A stretch of DNA of 64,000 nt from Cytophagia bacterium (GCA_004293645.1 REAB01000071.1:1-64000), one strand, 5' to 3'; shown: positions 1-8,239, counted from the stretch's first letter. Notes: a model not told the origin generated them from the sequence alone. Numbers and translations are program-made.

Positions 1-280
1 GGAAGAAATAGACCAAACGGGCGATGCCGACGTACTGGTGGTGTGGCCCAACCCCACCACGGGGTTGCTGCAACTCAAAACGTGGCTGGCCGAGGCGGGC
101 AAAGTAGAAGTGATGGTGCAAGATTTGACGGGTCGCACGGCCAAAAGCAACCAGTTTAGGGCGGAAGCGGGGGTATTTGAAGCCCAAATGAACCTCGAAG
201 ATTTACCGATGGGGATGTACCTGTTGCAAGTGCAAACGTCCCAAAAGCGGTTCTTGAAAAAAGTGGTACTGATGCGATAA
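1..280 (+). CDS. C-terminal end of a type IX-secreted protein (partial, 5' cut off)
   Basis: The reading frame is open from base 2 of the window, so only the last ~92 residues of a larger protein are present. They form a typical type A T9SS C-terminal sorting domain: the VWPNPTTGLLQL start, a central KVEVMVQDLTGR strand, a GVFEAQMNLEDLPMGMYLLQV strand pair and a basic tail ending KKVVLMR. In this family the domain directs export through the outer membrane by the Por machinery and is cleaved or anchored at the surface. The catalytic or binding part lies outside the window, so the function of the whole protein cannot be told. The TAA stop is also the first three bases of a dispersed repeat (copy A), an unusual junction. 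Confidence 0.85.
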   Translation, partial: EEIDQTGDADVLVVWPNPTTGLLQLKTWLAEAGKVEVMVQDLTGRTAKSNQFRAEAGVFEAQMNLEDLPMGMYLLQVQTSQKRFLKKVVLMR

Positions 281-454
281 GTAGTTGGGCAGAAATAGGC
301 GGTTCGCCGCTGCGATTATATTATTTTTGATTTGTAATAAAGGGTAATTTGGTAGTAATAAATTGACAAACAGACAATTACAAAAAATTACTATAATTAC
401 AAACAATTACAAGAAAAATTACTATAATTACAAACAATTACAAGTAAGTACTTA
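278..454 (+). repeat. Dispersed MITE-like repeat, copy A
   Basis: Non-coding repeat beginning TAAGTAGTTGGGCAGAAATA and ending CAAGTAAGTACTTA. It has a GC-rich palindromic head (ggcggttcgccgc) and an AT-rich body. Related copies lie at 28168-28392 (inverted), 46548-46725 and, as a head-only variant, 58212-58357. This copy contains a perfect 31-bp tandem duplication (383-413 and 414-444) that the other copies lack. The first three bases are the stop codon of the upstream gene. Confidence 0.85.
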
Positions 455-476
455 AAAGGGTTTAGGAAGTAGAAAA

Positions 477-523
477 AAGTGCTTGGCAGACGGGTCTTGT
501 AACCTGTTGGCCAAGCACTTTTT
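477..523 (+). terminator. Hairpin terminator upstream of tgt
   Basis: Perfect 11-bp stem aagtgcttggc (477-487) / gccaagcactt (510-520) with a ~22-nt loop, followed by a short T run. It lies beyond repeat copy A and before the tgt promoter, so it probably ends transcription from the T9SS cargo gene. The large loop makes it less typical. Confidence 0.55.
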
Positions 524-535
524 GCATGATTAAGT

Positions 536-568
536 TTTGTTAGAAAAAACTATTTTTCGCTACTTTTG
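536..568 (+). promoter_or_regulatory. Bacteroidota-type promoter for tgt
   Basis: TACTTTTG at 561-568 matches the TAnnTTTG -7 box of Bacteroidota. A TTTG at 536-539 lies 21 nt upstream in the -33 region. The tgt ATG follows 17 nt after the -7 box. Confidence 0.7.
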
Positions 569-585
569 CAATCTTAAAGCAAATT

Positions 586-1719
586 ATGAAATTTCAAAAA
601 ATAGCCAACGACCCCGCCACCAAAGCCCGCGCGGGCATCTTAGAAACCGACCACGGTACCATCGAAACACCCATTTTTATGCCCGTTGGCACGGCAGGGA
701 CTGTCAAAGCAGTGCATCAACGCGAACTGTCAGAAGATATCAAAGCCCAAATCATATTAGGAAACACCTATCATCTTTATTTACGGCCCGGGTTAGATAT
801 CATTCAACAGGCGGGCGGTTTGCACGGTTTTAATGGTTGGCAAAAACCCATCTTGACCGACAGCGGCGGCTATCAAGTATATTCGTTGGCAGGTACAGGC
901 CGCAAAATTGTGGAAGAAGGAGTGAAGTTTAAGTCGCACATTGACGGTTCTACGCACGTATTCACGCCCGAAGGCGTGATGGACATTCAGCGGCGCATCG
1001 GGGCAGACATCATCATGGCTTTTGATGAATGTACGCCCTATCCTTGTGACTATTCGTACGCGCGAACGTCTATGGAAATGACGCACCGCTGGCTCAAACG
1101 CTGCTGCGACCGTTTCGACCAAACCGAAGGCTTGTACGGCTACAGCCAAACGCTCTTTCCGATTGTGCAAGGCAGTACCTATAAAGACCTACGCAAGCAG
1201 TCGGCCGAAACCATTGCCAGTTTTGAGCGCGAAGGCAACGCCATTGGCGGGTTGTCGGTGGGCGAACCAGCGGAGGCAATGTACGAAATGGCCGAATTGG
1301 TATGTGATATTTTACCTGCCGACAAGCCACGTTACTTGATGGGCGTTGGCACGCCCGAAAATATTTTGGAGGGCATTGCGCTCGGCATTGATATGTTCGA
1401 CTGCGTAATGCCCACCCGCAACGCCCGCAACGGAATGTTGTTTACGACGCAAGGCACTATTAATATTAGAAACGAAAAATGGAAAGATGATTTTAGTGCC
1501 ATAGATAGTGAATTGGGAGGCTACGTGAGTACTTTTTATTCAAAAGCCTACTTAAAACATTTGATAAAATCGGACGAGATGTTGGGGGCGCAAATTGCCA
1601 GCGTACACAACTTAACGTTTTATCTCTGGCTGGTTGGGCAAGCCCGAATCCACATTTTAGCAGGTGATTTTGCGCAGTGGAAAACAAAAATTTTAAAAAA
1701 AATAACCGTTAGGCTTTGA
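586..1719 (+). CDS. tgt: tRNA-guanine transglycosylase (queuosine biosynthesis)
   Basis: 377 residues, close to the usual length. The enzyme exchanges G34 for preQ1 in GUN-anticodon tRNAs (Asp, Asn, His, Tyr) in the cytoplasm. Seen: LTDSGGYQVYSL around D92 (catalytic Asp of the DSGG motif), MAFDECTPYP, the QGSTYKDLR segment, GGLSVGEP, and GIDMFDCVMPTRNARNGML, which holds the second active-site Asp. The region that normally carries the C-x-C-x2-C...H zinc site (roughly residues 300-335, IDSELGGYVSTFYSKAYLKHL) has no cysteines; from memory this is usual in Bacteroidota homologues. The ATG follows a good TAnnTTTG promoter. The gene is monocistronic, with ompA after a 179-bp gap. Confidence 0.97.
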   Translation: MKFQKIANDPATKARAGILETDHGTIETPIFMPVGTAGTVKAVHQRELSEDIKAQIILGNTYHLYLRPGLDIIQQAGGLHGFNGWQKPILTDSGGYQVYSLAGTGRKIVEEGVKFKSHIDGSTHVFTPEGVMDIQRRIGADIIMAFDECTPYPCDYSYARTSMEMTHRWLKRCCDRFDQTEGLYGYSQTLFPIVQGSTYKDLRKQSAETIASFEREGNAIGGLSVGEPAEAMYEMAELVCDILPADKPRYLMGVGTPENILEGIALGIDMFDCVMPTRNARNGMLFTTQGTINIRNEKWKDDFSAIDSELGGYVSTFYSKAYLKHLIKSDEMLGAQIASVHNLTFYLWLVGQARIHILAGDFAQWKTKILKKITVRL

Positions 1720-1812
1720 AAGTACGCTCAAAAGCCGTTAATTTCGATTGTTAATCTGGCCTATTTCTAAAAATCAAGTTTTAGGTTTGTTGGCAAAGTC
1801 TATAAAGTTTCC

Positions 1813-1820
1813 TAATTTTG
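1813..1820 (+). promoter_or_regulatory. -7 box upstream of the OmpA-family gene
   Basis: TAATTTTG fits TAnnTTTG. It lies 78 nt upstream of the ATG at 1899 and implies a long 5' leader. Confidence 0.55.
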
Positions 1821-1898
1821 CGCCATAAGCACCTTTATTTTTAAATTGTACACCCCCTATTTTCGACGTAAGGTCATAAAAACAAACCCGTTTATTGT

Positions 1899-3440
1899 AT
1901 GAAAAAAGTAGCTCTGCTCGTTCTCTTTTTAGTGTCTGGATTCTTGGTGGCAGAAACAAATGCCCAAACGAAAGGTGCTGCATCTTCGCAAGATGCCACT
2001 GCTCAGTATAATCCGAAGGCCACTTACGACGGCCCCTACAAGTTAAACACTTGGTCGCTGAGTGTTTATGCGGGTCCAACCCAATTTTATGGCGACTTGC
2101 GCGAGTATGATTTCTGGCCAGTTGGCGGTCCCGCCAGCTACGATACCCGTAGCGAACGTGGAACAGGCCACTTGGGCATATCGCTCGGCAAACAACTTAC
2201 TTACCTTTTTGGCGCACGCTTGGATTTTGGTGGCGGAAACCTCCGGGGTATGAAGCGCCGCATCTACAATTCGTATTTTAATGCCAATTATTTCCAAGCT
2301 GACGTAGCAGGTACGGTCAATTTGAAAGGATTGCTGTTTGGTGCAAACAAATTGAAGCGTTGGAAAATGGATGCTTACGCTGGTTTCGGCCAAATTTGGT
2401 TTCGCTCTACGGCTTACGAATTGGGGGCAGGGCGTATTCAGCGTCGCTCAGACGACTCCCCTACCCTTCGCAACAATTTTACTGAATTGAACAAAAAAGC
2501 GTCTTCTTACACGCAAGAGTGGGTCATTCCAGTAGGATTTAGCACCAGCTACGAATTGACCAAAAATATTGATTTGGGCATTGACTTCCGCCTCAACAAC
2601 GTAAACTCTGAGAAGTTGGACGCAACTGTTGGCGGCGACAATGGCAGTATGCAATTTGGTACAGGCAGCGGTCAATTGTATGCAGGCGACGGTGCTACTC
2701 CAAAAGGTGCATCGGCACTTGACAAATACGGCTTCTTTGCAGTTACGGCTACTTATAAGTTTGGTAAGAACCCGTTGCGCGTTGAAAAGAAAAATGGCAA
2801 GTGGGCGTACGACCCAGAACAAAAAATCAATGGACAACCTGCTTTCTACAACTTGCGCTACACCGACCCACGCTTGTTGGTGAAACCACCTAAAATTCTT
2901 TCGTTGGCTGAGATTGATTCAATTGCCCAAGCCAATAAACCCAAAGAAATTGATTCACGTTTGCTCACTGATACTGACAACGACGGTGTTTCCGATTTCT
3001 TCGATAAAGAACCAAATACCCCTGCGGGTAGCATCGTAACGGGTGCAGGTCAGAAAATGGACTTTGATAAGTACGTAAAAGACGCATTGCCAGGCATGGC
3101 TTGCGGTGAGATATTTACCAACATCTTGTTTGATACCGACAAGGCCATTATCAAGCCAGAATTCTACGACGTATTGACCAAAGTGGTAGAACTAATGAAC
3201 AAAACGCAGTGCCGCTTGCAGTTGGCAGGCCACGCCGACCGCCGCGCCACCGACCGCTACAATGTAGCACTGTCAGAACGACGCGTCAATGCCGTGAAGC
3301 AATATTTAGCCCAAGCTGGTTTGAAAGACGTAAACCGTGTTATCGTTGATTCTTACGGTTCTTTCAAACCAATTGCCGACAATGGTAAGGTTGAAGGATT
3401 GAAGAAAAACCGCCGCGTGGAGCTTAAATTACTGCCATAA
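1899..3440 (+). CDS. OmpA-family outer-membrane protein with TSP3-like calcium repeat
   Basis: 513 residues. An N-terminal signal peptide (MKKVALLVLFLVSGFLVAET, cleavage near NAQ-T) precedes a ~300-residue region rich in aromatic, alternating strands, consistent with an outer-membrane barrel. A short Asp-rich DTDNDGVSDFFDKEP segment (around residue 357, a TSP3-like calcium loop) leads into a C-terminal OmpA domain (from ~407) that starts NILFDTDKAIIKPEFYDVL and carries AGHADRRATDRYNVALSERR. OmpA domains bind peptidoglycan and tie the outer membrane to the cell wall. The gene has its own promoter and a strong terminator, so it appears monocistronic. The precise role (structural anchor or adhesin) is not decided by the sequence. 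Confidence 0.9.
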   Translation: MKKVALLVLFLVSGFLVAETNAQTKGAASSQDATAQYNPKATYDGPYKLNTWSLSVYAGPTQFYGDLREYDFWPVGGPASYDTRSERGTGHLGISLGKQLTYLFGARLDFGGGNLRGMKRRIYNSYFNANYFQADVAGTVNLKGLLFGANKLKRWKMDAYAGFGQIWFRSTAYELGAGRIQRRSDDSPTLRNNFTELNKKASSYTQEWVIPVGFSTSYELTKNIDLGIDFRLNNVNSEKLDATVGGDNGSMQFGTGSGQLYAGDGATPKGASALDKYGFFAVTATYKFGKNPLRVEKKNGKWAYDPEQKINGQPAFYNLRYTDPRLLVKPPKILSLAEIDSIAQANKPKEIDSRLLTDTDNDGVSDFFDKEPNTPAGSIVTGAGQKMDFDKYVKDALPGMACGEIFTNILFDTDKAIIKPEFYDVLTKVVELMNKTQCRLQLAGHADRRATDRYNVALSERRVNAVKQYLAQAGLKDVNRVIVDSYGSFKPIADNGKVEGLKKNRRVELKLLP

Positions 3441-3464
3441 ACTCGTTTAAGTTTTTAGTGTACC

Positions 3465-3497
3465 AAAAAGACCTCGACCTAATTCGAGGTCTTTTTG
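3465..3497 (+). terminator. Intrinsic terminator after the OmpA-family gene
   Basis: Stem aaaaagacctcga / tcgaggtcttttt with a 6-nt loop and a T run; 25 nt past the TAA. Confidence 0.9.
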
Positions 3498-3517
3498 TTT
3501 CCTGGTTAGACACCTGT

Positions 3518-3525
3518 TATATTTG
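3518..3525 (+). promoter_or_regulatory. -7 box for the sugar-nucleotide operon
   Basis: TATATTTG fits TAnnTTTG and is placed directly after the ompA terminator, 80 nt before the GTG start at 3605. Confidence 0.6.
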
Positions 3526-3545
3526 CGGCCTCATTTTACTAAGCC

Positions 3546-3569
3546 GTTGCCTGTGTCTTCACAGGCAAC
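3546..3569 (+). promoter_or_regulatory. Perfect hairpin in the 5' leader of the sugar-nucleotide operon
   Basis: Inverted repeat gttgcctgtg / cacaggcaac, 10 bp with the tetraloop tctt and no T run. It lies between the predicted promoter and the GTG start. It could be an operator or an RNA control element; the sequence does not decide. Confidence 0.45.
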
Positions 3570-3604
3570 AAACTATATCTGATTTTTTTAATAACTAAAC
3601 TACC

Positions 3605-4897
3605 GTGTACCAAGAACTACTGCGAAAAGAAAAACAAATTGCCGTTGTGGGGTTAGGTTACGTAGGGCTACCCATTGCCCTCGAATTTGCCAAACATTTT
3701 CGCGTTATCGGTTTTGATATTAACCGCGAGCGCGTAGCGCTGATGCAACAAGGCCAAGACCCGTCGCGCGAACTCGAAGAAACTGCCTTTGTTGATAAAG
3801 ACATCACATTTACCGCCAATCCCGCCGATTTAAAAAATGCCCACTTCTTTGTAGTAGCCGTGCCTACTCCCGTTGATGATTATAAAGTACCCGACCTCAA
3901 ACCGCTGATAGGTGCTTCCGAAACCATTGGAAAAATGCTAAAAAAAGGCGATTACGTTATTTATGAATCAACCGTTTATCCAGGCTGTACCGAAGAAGAT
4001 TGTTTGCCGCTTTTAGAAAAATATTCGGGCCTCAAATTGGCCAACGATGACTTCAAGATTGGCTACTCGCCCGAGCGCATCAATCCAGGCGATAAAGAGC
4101 GCACCATTGACAAAATCTTGAAAATTGTGTCGGGCAACGACGACGAAGCGTTGGAAGAAATAGCGCAAGTGTATGGCCAAATCATTACGGCGGGTATTTA
4201 CAAAGCTACGTCGGTGAAAGTAGCTGAGGCTGCCAAAGTAATCGAAAACACCCAACGCGATTTGAACATCTCGTTGATGAACGAGCTGGCCATTATTTTC
4301 GATAAAATGGGCATCAGCACCAAAGATGTGATTGAAGCAGCGGCCACCAAATGGAATTTTATCAAACTGTCGCCTGGCTTAGTGGGTGGGCATTGCATTG
4401 GCATTGACCCATATTATTTGCTTTATAAAGCCAAAAAATTGGGCTACGACCCGCAGGTTATTCACAGCGGACGGCGAATCAACGACGGAATGCCCGCTTT
4501 CATTGCCAAACGTTTGGTACAGATGATTACCCAAAAAGGCAAAAGTCTGCAAAATGCCAAAGTGCTGGTGATGGGCATTACCTTCAAAGAAAACGTGTCG
4601 GACATTCGCAACTCAAAAGTAGCCGATTTAATAAAAGAACTGATGCAGTTTTCGGTCAATGTGCACATTGTAGATCCGTACGCATCGCCCAACGAAGTAG
4701 CGCACGAGTACAATTTGACCCTCTTAGACAAACCTTCCGACCAGTACGATGCCGTGCTGGTAACCGTAGCCCACGACCAATACAAAAACTTGAATATGAG
4801 CCACTTCCGCTCGCTAATGGGCGACCAGCCCATTTTGATGGATTTGAAAAGTTTATACAACAATGATGACCCTGCCATGACTTACTGGCAATTATAA
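3605..4897 (+). CDS. UDP-N-acetyl-hexosamine 6-dehydrogenase (TviB/WbpO-like nucleotide sugar dehydrogenase)
   Basis: 430 residues. The family performs the NAD-dependent two-step oxidation of a UDP-sugar to a UDP-uronic acid. Seen: Rossmann motif VVGLGYVGLPIALEF near residue 14, the PTPV segment, ESTVYPGCTE, GYSPERINPGD, and the catalytic cysteine C264 in GGHCIGIDPYYL. The C-terminal UDP-binding domain follows. The GYSPERINPGDK and NTQRDLNISLMNELA segments place it with the TviB/WbpO/WbpA branch rather than with plain UDP-glucose dehydrogenase; whether the substrate is UDP-GlcNAc or UDP-GalNAc cannot be said. Start is GTG, as no ATG is suitably placed. UDP-galactopyranose mutase follows after 1 nt, so both feed a surface polysaccharide. 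Confidence 0.9.
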   Translation: MYQELLRKEKQIAVVGLGYVGLPIALEFAKHFRVIGFDINRERVALMQQGQDPSRELEETAFVDKDITFTANPADLKNAHFFVVAVPTPVDDYKVPDLKPLIGASETIGKMLKKGDYVIYESTVYPGCTEEDCLPLLEKYSGLKLANDDFKIGYSPERINPGDKERTIDKILKIVSGNDDEALEEIAQVYGQIITAGIYKATSVKVAEAAKVIENTQRDLNISLMNELAIIFDKMGISTKDVIEAAATKWNFIKLSPGLVGGHCIGIDPYYLLYKAKKLGYDPQVIHSGRRINDGMPAFIAKRLVQMITQKGKSLQNAKVLVMGITFKENVSDIRNSKVADLIKELMQFSVNVHIVDPYASPNEVAHEYNLTLLDKPSDQYDAVLVTVAHDQYKNLNMSHFRSLMGDQPILMDLKSLYNNDDPAMTYWQL

Positions 4898-4898
4898 C

Positions 4899-6011
4899 AT
4901 GACAACAAAACAATACGATTATTTGATAGTGGGCGCGGGGCTTTTTGGAGCAGTTTTTGCGCACGAAGCCACCCAACGCGGCAAAAAATGCTTGGTCATA
5001 GACCGCCGCAAACACATTGGCGGCAATACTTACTGCGAAAACGTAGAAGGAATCAACGTCCACGCTTACGGAGCGCATATTTTTCATACCAACGACAAAG
5101 CTATTTGGGACTACGTGAACTCGTTTGTGGAGTTTAATCGCTATACCAACTCGCCCGTGGCCAATTATCAGGACGAGCTTTACAATTTGCCGTTCAATAT
5201 GAATACTTTCTACCAACTTTGGAAAGTAAAAACTCCCGCCGAAGCTCACGCCAAAATACAAGACCAGATTGCGAACCTGAACATTAAAAATCCGCAAAAT
5301 TTGGAAGAACAGGCCATTTCGTTGGTCGGAACCGATATTTATTACAAACTCATCAAAGGCTATACCGAGAAACAATGGGGCCGTAAAGCCACCGAACTCC
5401 CCGCTTTTATCATCAAGCGTTTGCCCGTTCGGTTTACTTTCGACAACAATTATTTTAACGACCGCTACCAGGGTATTCCGATGGGAGGTTACAATAAACT
5501 CAGCGAAGGACTCCTAAAAGGCAGTGAGGTGCGGCTCAACGTAGATTATTTTGAAGACTGGGCCGAATTGGACGCTTTGGCTACTCAAACGGTTTATACG
5601 GGGCAAATTGACGAATATTTTGATTTTAAAGCGGGGCATTTAGAATACCGAAGCCTGCGGTTTGAAAACCAACTACTCGATACGCCCAACTACCAGGGCA
5701 ACGCCGTGGTAAACTACACCGAGGCCGAAGTACCTTACACGCGCATCATCGAACACAAACATTTTGAGTTTGGTACGCAAGAAAAAACGGTGATTACCCA
5801 CGAGTATTCGCAAGAATGGACGCCTGGCACAGAGCCGTATTATCCCGTAAATGACGATAAAAACGACCAAGTTTTTCGGCAATATCGGCACATGAGCGAG
5901 CAAATGCCCCACGTACTTTTTGGCGGGCGGTTGGCCGAATATCGGTATTATGACATGCACCAAGTGGTAGGGTCGGCGTTGGCAAAAGTGAAAAAGCATT
6001 TTGGAGAATAA
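4899..6011 (+). CDS. glf: UDP-galactopyranose mutase
   Basis: 370 residues, normal length. The flavoenzyme interconverts UDP-galactopyranose and UDP-galactofuranose, the donor for galactofuranose in surface glycans. Seen: FAD-binding YDYLIVGAGLFGAVFAHEA at the N-terminus, IGGNTYCENVEGINVHAYGAHIFHT, the conserved FNMNTFYQLW segment, YTEKQWGRKATELPAFI, RYQGIPMGGYNKL and the C-terminal GGRLAEYRYYDMHQVVGSAL. The start lies 1 nt after the dehydrogenase stop and the stop codon shares one base with the dxr start, so the three genes are probably co-transcribed and translationally coupled. A galactofuranosyltransferase is not in the window. Confidence 0.95.
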   Translation: MTTKQYDYLIVGAGLFGAVFAHEATQRGKKCLVIDRRKHIGGNTYCENVEGINVHAYGAHIFHTNDKAIWDYVNSFVEFNRYTNSPVANYQDELYNLPFNMNTFYQLWKVKTPAEAHAKIQDQIANLNIKNPQNLEEQAISLVGTDIYYKLIKGYTEKQWGRKATELPAFIIKRLPVRFTFDNNYFNDRYQGIPMGGYNKLSEGLLKGSEVRLNVDYFEDWAELDALATQTVYTGQIDEYFDFKAGHLEYRSLRFENQLLDTPNYQGNAVVNYTEAEVPYTRIIEHKHFEFGTQEKTVITHEYSQEWTPGTEPYYPVNDDKNDQVFRQYRHMSEQMPHVLFGGRLAEYRYYDMHQVVGSALAKVKKHFGE

Positions 6012-7180
6012 TGACAGATAATCCACAAAAACGCCTCGCTATTCTGGGTTCAACAGGCTCTATTGGCACACAAGCACTCGACGTGGTGGCGGCCAATCCA
6101 GCCGCATTTGCCGTAGAAGTACTAACTGCCCAAAACAACGCCGAACTGCTCATTGAGCAAGCCGCGCAGTTTCGCCCCAATGTGGTGGTTATTGCCAACA
6201 AAGACCGCTACGATGCAGTATTTGCCGCCTTAGACCCGCTCGACATCAAGGTGTATGCGGGCGACAAAGCCATTGCCGACGTGGTGCAAATGGACAGCAT
6301 TGACACCGTATTGACCTCAATGGTAGGGTATTCGGGCCTCATTCCTACGCTCAAAGCCATTGAAGCAGGGAAGCAAATTGCGCTGGCCAACAAAGAAACA
6401 CTCGTAGTAGCGGGCGAGTTGGTAACGGGTTTGGCACGGCAAAAAGGCGTAAATATCTACCCCGTTGATTCCGAACATTCGGCTATTTTTCAATGCCTGA
6501 TGGGAGATTTCCACAACCCCATCGAAAAAATATTGCTCACTGCTTCGGGTGGGCCATTTCGTGGAAAAAGCCGCGAGCAATTGCTCCACGTAACCAAAGC
6601 CCAAGCCCTCAAACATCCCAATTGGAGCATGGGTGCCAAGATTACAATTGACTCGGCCTCGCTGATGAACAAGGGCTTGGAAGTAATTGAAGCCAAGTGG
6701 CTCTTTGGCGTAAATGCCTCCCAAATTGAGGTCGTTGTTCACCCGCAAAGTATTATTCACTCAATGGTGCAATTTGAAGACGGCAGCATCAAAGCCCAAA
6801 TGGGACTGCCCGATATGCGCCTGCCCATTCAGTTTGCGCTCACTTATCCCAACCGCCTCAAAGCCGATTTTCCGAGGTTTGATTTTACAAAATACCCTTC
6901 ACTCACCTTTGAAAAGCCTGATTTACAGACTTTTCGTAACCTACAATTTGCCTTCGATGCCCTCGAACGCGGCGGCAACATGGCTTGCATTGTCAATGCG
7001 GCCAATGAGGTGGCGGTGGCGGCTTTTTTGCGCGACGAAATTGGCTTTTTGCAAATGTCGGACTTAATAGAAACTTGTATGAGCCGCGTAACGTTTACCC
7101 AACAGCCCACGCTCGACGATTATATCGAGACCGATGCCGAAACGCGCCGAATGGCCCAAAACTTTGTGAACAAAATCTAA
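6011..7180 (+). CDS. dxr: 1-deoxy-D-xylulose 5-phosphate reductoisomerase
   Basis: 389 residues. It converts DXP to 2-C-methyl-D-erythritol 4-phosphate with NADPH, the committed step of the non-mevalonate isoprenoid pathway. Seen: NADPH-binding ILGSTGSIGTQALDVV at the N-terminus, ALANKETLVVAGELV, metal-binding YPVDSEHSAIFQCL, TASGGPFRG, HPNWSMGAKITIDSASLMNK and GLEVIEAKWLF, which carries the second acidic ligand pair. The ATG overlaps the last base of the glf stop codon. In many Bacteroidota the next gene is rseP; here two accessory genes intervene. Confidence 0.97.
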   Translation: MTDNPQKRLAILGSTGSIGTQALDVVAANPAAFAVEVLTAQNNAELLIEQAAQFRPNVVVIANKDRYDAVFAALDPLDIKVYAGDKAIADVVQMDSIDTVLTSMVGYSGLIPTLKAIEAGKQIALANKETLVVAGELVTGLARQKGVNIYPVDSEHSAIFQCLMGDFHNPIEKILLTASGGPFRGKSREQLLHVTKAQALKHPNWSMGAKITIDSASLMNKGLEVIEAKWLFGVNASQIEVVVHPQSIIHSMVQFEDGSIKAQMGLPDMRLPIQFALTYPNRLKADFPRFDFTKYPSLTFEKPDLQTFRNLQFAFDALERGGNMACIVNAANEVAVAAFLRDEIGFLQMSDLIETCMSRVTFTQQPTLDDYIETDAETRRMAQNFVNKI

Positions 7181-7181
7181 T

Positions 7182-7772
7182 ATGCCCCAAGTGCTTAACA
7201 TACCCACCATGGACACCATGAACGACGATGAGTTTTTCGCATTTTGCGAGGCCAATCGCCGCAACGGTATGCACTTTGAACGCGACAAAAACGGAAGTAT
7301 TATTTTTATGTCCCCTACTGGAAGTATTGGAGGTTCACGTGATTTGGAAATTGCGTTTGAGATAAAATTTTGGGCAAAAGAAAACAAGCAAGGTATCGCT
7401 TTTGGCTCTTCAACGGGATTTACACTGCCCGATGGCTCTGTTAAATCGCCCGATGTGGCTTGGATAAGTAGAGCACGTTGGGAGAGAGTGCCACCCGCAA
7501 TGCGACGCAAATTTGCCCCGATTTGTCCCGATTTTGTGGTAGAAGTAATCTCAGAATCAGACAATTGGTCTGAACACGAAAATAAAATGCGAGAATACAT
7601 GGCCAACGGTTGCCGCTTGGGTTGGCTGATTGACCCCGCCGAACAAACCTACATGATTTTTACGCCCAATAATACCAATCCTGAAAAACGCCCGTTTGAA
7701 GTAATCAACGGTGGCGATGTATTGGAAGGCTTGGAAATAGATTTAAGAACAGTTTTTGAAGACATTGGATAA
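7182..7772 (+). CDS. Uma2 family (DUF820) PD-(D/E)xK-type protein
   Basis: 196 residues. The sequence follows the Uma2 pattern: an N-terminal helix and ELxG-like strand region (HFERDKNGSIIFMSPTG), the first acidic motif in GSVKSPDVAWISRARW, and the PDFVVEVISESDNW strand with the conserved Glu, then a C-terminal GWLIDP strand. The fold is that of PD-(D/E)xK nucleases; a biological substrate is not established for the family. It starts 1 nt after dxr, so it rides on that transcript. It is paired with a small aspartyl protease gene. A second, divergent Uma2 gene lies at 62529-63173. Confidence 0.85.
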   Translation: MPQVLNIPTMDTMNDDEFFAFCEANRRNGMHFERDKNGSIIFMSPTGSIGGSRDLEIAFEIKFWAKENKQGIAFGSSTGFTLPDGSVKSPDVAWISRARWERVPPAMRRKFAPICPDFVVEVISESDNWSEHENKMREYMANGCRLGWLIDPAEQTYMIFTPNNTNPEKRPFEVINGGDVLEGLEIDLRTVFEDIG

Positions 7773-7785
7773 AAAATAATTGAAG

Positions 7786-8196
7786 ATGGGACTTGTACAC
7801 GCCGAAATAGAATTGTCAAATGCAATGGATAAAGCCTTGCAACGCCGCAATAAACTCAATGAAGAGGAGGTTCGTAAAATGAACGTTACTGCTTTGGTGG
7901 ACTCTGGGGCTTATATGATGGTGATACCAGATAGCGTGAGGTTACAACTTGGACTGGAAATAATTGGTTATGAACTAACCGAATTTGCCAACGGCAAACA
8001 AGAAAAAGTGGCTATTGCCGAACCCGTTGAGGTGCATTTTGAAAACCGAAAGGCTACGGTAGATGTTTTGGTGATTGGCAACGAAGTATTGCTTGGGGCA
8101 ATTCCGATGGAAGCAATGGACGTACTTGTCAATCCTCGTTTGCAAAAATTGACAGTTAATCCAGCGCACCCTACGATGCCCGTATTTAGAATTTAA
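7786..8196 (+). CDS. Small retropepsin-like (clan AA) aspartyl protease
   Basis: 136 residues from the ATG at 7786; an in-frame TTG at 7780 is possible but less likely. The active-site motif is TALVDSGAYMMVIPDSV (DSGA rather than DTGA), followed by LGLE, a flap region, and the second hydrophobic-hydrophobic-Gly motif EVLLGAIPMEAMDVLVNP. Single-domain proteins like this work as dimers. The gene starts 13 nt after Uma2 and ends 43 nt before rseP. The two-gene unit looks like an insertion between dxr and rseP. No function in the cell can be assigned from sequence. Confidence 0.8.
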   Translation: MGLVHAEIELSNAMDKALQRRNKLNEEEVRKMNVTALVDSGAYMMVIPDSVRLQLGLEIIGYELTEFANGKQEKVAIAEPVEVHFENRKATVDVLVIGNEVLLGAIPMEAMDVLVNPRLQKLTVNPAHPTMPVFRI

Positions 8197-8239
8197 TAAA
8201 AACACAACTAACTGTGCAGCAGCACACAACATACGCAGA

